A DNA stretch of 6,786 bases from Candidatus Mcinerneyibacteriota bacterium (GTDB lineage: Bacteria > AUK180 > JAQVHJ01), in contig DAOVMD010000166.1 in the NCBI GenBank assembly GCA_030630935.1, positions 1 through 6,786 on the forward strand, in the 5' to 3' direction. A program made the position numbers and the translations under genes. The notes beneath the pieces are model-generated. The model ran no database searches. It was not told the DNA's origin and saw only the letters and a program-made list of their open reading frames with translations. Positions 4,955 through 6,786 of this stretch are shown piece by piece (the first letter of the stretch is position 1; the number at the start of each line of letters is the position of its first letter).

Positions 4955-6786
4955 TTAGATATATGATATTTTTGACCTTTTCTTTTTTGCTTTTTTCTTT
5001 TCTTCTTCAGTCTTTGCTTTTGGCTTCTTTTCCTTAGGTGGCGTCGGTTCTGCTATGGGCTCGGGTTCAGGCTCAGGCACGGACGCAGCTTTGGGTGGAG
5101 GAGCAGGTTTTTCTTCTTCAACCGGTTCTTCTTCCTTACCTGGAATAGACGGCGGCGGAGCACTGATAACTGTTTTTGCTTTGGGTTTTAATTTCTTCTT
5201 TAAAGCTTTTATCCTCTTTGATACTCCACGGAACCTTGCATTTTCCTGATAAACATTTTTAAATGCATCGAGTGCTTCTTCTTCCTTTTCAAGACTCTCT
5301 AAAGCAACACCGTAATTAAACCATAAATTTAAATAATAATCTGCGGAATAGCCTTCCCTATCTAAACCCTTCTTTGCCCATTTCATTGCGGCTTCAGGCA
5401 TATCCTGCTGTAAAAAACAATCTGCAATCTCATCGCAAGACGCAAGGTAAGTATCATCATCTTTTGATGAAATCTGAAATTCATAAATAGATTTATCTAA
5501 TAAACCCATCGACTTATATGCAAGTCCAAGATCATAATGTGCTTTATAATCTTCATCTTCGAGGATATCATCAGCTGCATCAGCAAAAGATTCAATTGTT
5601 GCTTCAATATCTTCATCAGGTGCCGTTTTTTGACCAGGAGTGGGAGCTGCAAGGTCATCAATGTTAATCGCTCCTGAAGTATCCAAAACGGGCTCAGGTT
5701 CTGGTGCCGGTGTAGGCGCAGGAATAGGTTCTGGTTCTGGTTCTGGAGTAGGTTCTGGTTCAGGAACAGATTCTACTTCTTCTTCAACTACTTCTTCTTC
5801 CTCCTCCTCTTCAACTACCGGTAAAGGTTGAACTATTGTCTCTTCACCAATATCAATTGGCATAGCTGGAGCTGGAGCTGGAGTTGGAGTTGGAATCGGT
5901 GCAGGAGGAGTCTCCTCGACTTCAATCTCCTCTTCAACAGGTTCTTCAACTTCAACTTCTTCCGGTTCGATGATAGGTCCAACACCGGTAATAACTTTAA
6001 TTTTATCTCTGATTGCTGAATTTTCTGGGGCTAGTTCAATTAGATCATCCAGAATCTGTTTTGCTTTCTTTTTATTACCAAGATTAGAAAAACAGTCAAC
6101 CGCTATTAATGAATGTTCAATCTTCTTGTCCTTATCACCTATTTCTAAGTAAAGGTTGCTTATCTTCAAATGAGCATCAGGATCATTAGGTAGAATTTGA
6201 AAAACCTTATTTAATTCAGAAATCGCTTTATCAAATAAACCATGATTCTTATAAATCTCTGACTCTGCTAAGTGTTCTGATACTTTCCTCTTTTCAGCTG
6301 CACTGAGTCCTGATTCTTTATCTTCTTCAATTGGGGGAACCACAACAATTGGTGTTTTTGCTGTTTCTTCCGGTTTAGTAACCGGTGTTTCAGTTGGGGA
6401 TTCATCAATGTCTTCTCCAGCTGATTTTGCAAGATCCAACATGCTTTCTCCGCCCTTTTTGACATTAACCTTTACTTGATATTTTTCAAGTTTATCAAGA
6501 GCCAATTGGTTTTCAGGTTCAAGTTCTACAATCGTTTGATATATTCTTAATGCCTTATTTTTCAAACCCTTTCCTTCAAAACCTTCTGCTGCCTGAATAT
6601 ATTCTTCCAATGCTTTTGGAATATGATCTTTTTTCTGAAAAACTTGCCCCAAACCATAATGAATTCCGGGTTTTTCAGGGTTAATTCTTAATGCCCTTTT
6701 AAAGATAATTAATGCATTGTCCTCTTTGCCCTTCTTTAAATATACATTCCCTAATTCAATCATTGATTCAATATAATAAGGGTCGA
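4955..6786 (-). CDS. TPR-repeat protein with acidic/proline-rich linkers, 5' end cut by the window
   Basis: The frame is open to the window edge: upstream of the ATG at 6763 it reads D-P-Y-Y-I-E-S without a stop and continues a TPR helix, so that Met is probably internal and the true start lies outside. Counting from it, 602 residues are visible. TPR-like helical pairs occur at about 1-97, 160-255 and 405-515; the last contains a YDLGLAYKSMGLLDKSIYEF repeat. Between them lie disordered linkers: a Pro/Ala/Thr stretch (287-300), a Glu run (318-330) and Pro-Glu repeats (334-358), with a second Pro-Glu block at 563-575. The C-terminus is Lys-rich and ends in S-K-I-S-Y-I. TPRs are protein-docking scaffolds. 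The ExeA-type ATPase follows after 20 bases, so a scaffold role in pilus, secretion or envelope assembly is plausible but inferred. No signal peptide or membrane segment can be judged because the N-terminus is missing. TPR identity is confident; function is not. Confidence 0.85.
   Translation of the reverse strand, partial: DPYYIESMIELGNVYLKKGKEDNALIIFKRALRINPEKPGIHYGLGQVFQKKDHIPKALEEYIQAAEGFEGKGLKNKALRIYQTIVELEPENQLALDKLEKYQVKVNVKKGGESMLDLAKSAGEDIDESPTETPVTKPEETAKTPIVVVPPIEEDKESGLSAAEKRKVSEHLAESEIYKNHGLFDKAISELNKVFQILPNDPDAHLKISNLYLEIGDKDKKIEHSLIAVDCFSNLGNKKKAKQILDDLIELAPENSAIRDKIKVITGVGPIIEPEEVEVEEPVEEEIEVEETPPAPIPTPTPAPAPAMPIDIGEETIVQPLPVVEEEEEEEVVEEEVESVPEPEPTPEPEPEPIPAPTPAPEPEPVLDTSGAINIDDLAAPTPGQKTAPDEDIEATIESFADAADDILEDEDYKAHYDLGLAYKSMGLLDKSIYEFQISSKDDDTYLASCDEIADCFLQQDMPEAAMKWAKKGLDREGYSADYYLNLWFNYGVALESLEKEEEALDAFKNVYQENARFRGVSKRIKALKKKLKPKAKTVISAPPPSIPGKEEEPVEEEKPAPPPKAASVPEPEPEPIAEPTPPKEKKPKAKTEEEKKKAKKKRSKISYI
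5690..5815. repeat. Low-complexity hexanucleotide repeats encoding Pro-Glu and Glu runs
   Basis: On the plus strand GGTTCT occurs three times in tandem at 5727-5744. GGAGTA, GGTTCT and GGTTCA follow to 5762, and TTC/TCC-rich triplets continue to about 5815. Read on the minus strand these give alternating Glu-Pro dipeptides and then a run of glutamates in the TPR protein linker. The units are six bases, so gain or loss of one keeps the frame. This is a coding repeat, not a mobile element. Confidence 0.8.
5865..5894. repeat. Tandem hexanucleotide repeat encoding Pro-Ala/Pro-Thr dipeptides
   Basis: The plus strand shows GCTGGA three times, then GTTGGA twice, without interruption. On the minus strand these encode Pro-Ala and Pro-Thr dipeptides in the disordered linker of the TPR protein. 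The unit length keeps the reading frame if the copy number changes. Confidence 0.8.

Noticed and set aside
5055-5831. Plus-strand open frames rich in Gly and Ser within the TPR gene
   Set aside because: They are the antisense of the Pro-Glu and Pro-Ala repeats, with no ribosome-binding site or domain. The TPR frame on the minus strand explains the sequence.

Overview
The window is an AT-rich bacterial segment in which every supported gene lies on the minus strand, so transcription runs from high to low coordinates. It carries a 5'-truncated TPR protein, an ExeA-type ATPase, a tRNA-Gly(CCC), a PHP phosphoesterase, a soluble PAS histidine kinase and a CPBP membrane protease. The left 315 bases hold no gene but are rich in palindromes. 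The AT bias, TTG starts, ExeA-type ATPase and large Glu/Pro-rich TPR protein suggest a Gram-negative, probably uncultivated lineage. The near-consensus sigma70 promoter argues against a typical Bacteroidota genome. Phylum assignment from this sequence alone is a guess.

Region by region in transcription order: 6786-4955 is the TPR protein. It has three TPR blocks separated by acidic and proline-rich linkers, and its frame is still open at the window edge, so the N-terminus is missing. Twenty bases later comes the 271-aa ExeA/GspA-like AAA ATPase (4934-4119). Six bases after its stop a complete tRNA-Gly(CCC) with encoded CCA begins (4112-4037). Then, 23 bases on, a COG0613-type PHP phosphoesterase starts at TTG (4013-3162). 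No terminator is visible between these genes, so they could be one transcript with an embedded tRNA.

A second unit begins in the gap 3161-3086. A near-perfect sigma70 promoter (TTGACT, 17 bp, extended -10 TGT-TATAAT) drives a cytoplasmic multi-PAS histidine kinase (3085-1016). Its last 14 bases overlap the start of a CPBP-family intramembrane protease (1029-316). The overlap and lack of a Shine-Dalgarno site suggest translational coupling and a shared job, perhaps signal sensing linked to membrane proteolysis. No response regulator is in the window.

The left 315 bases contain an array of small perfect hairpins built around GGAC/GTCC. Two of them share the loop TAC and differ by compensatory base-pair changes. 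There is also a longer imperfect hairpin and a short hairpin directly behind the protease stop codon. This palindrome cluster is the least explained part of the window. I see no defence system, CRISPR array, transposase or other clear mobile element.
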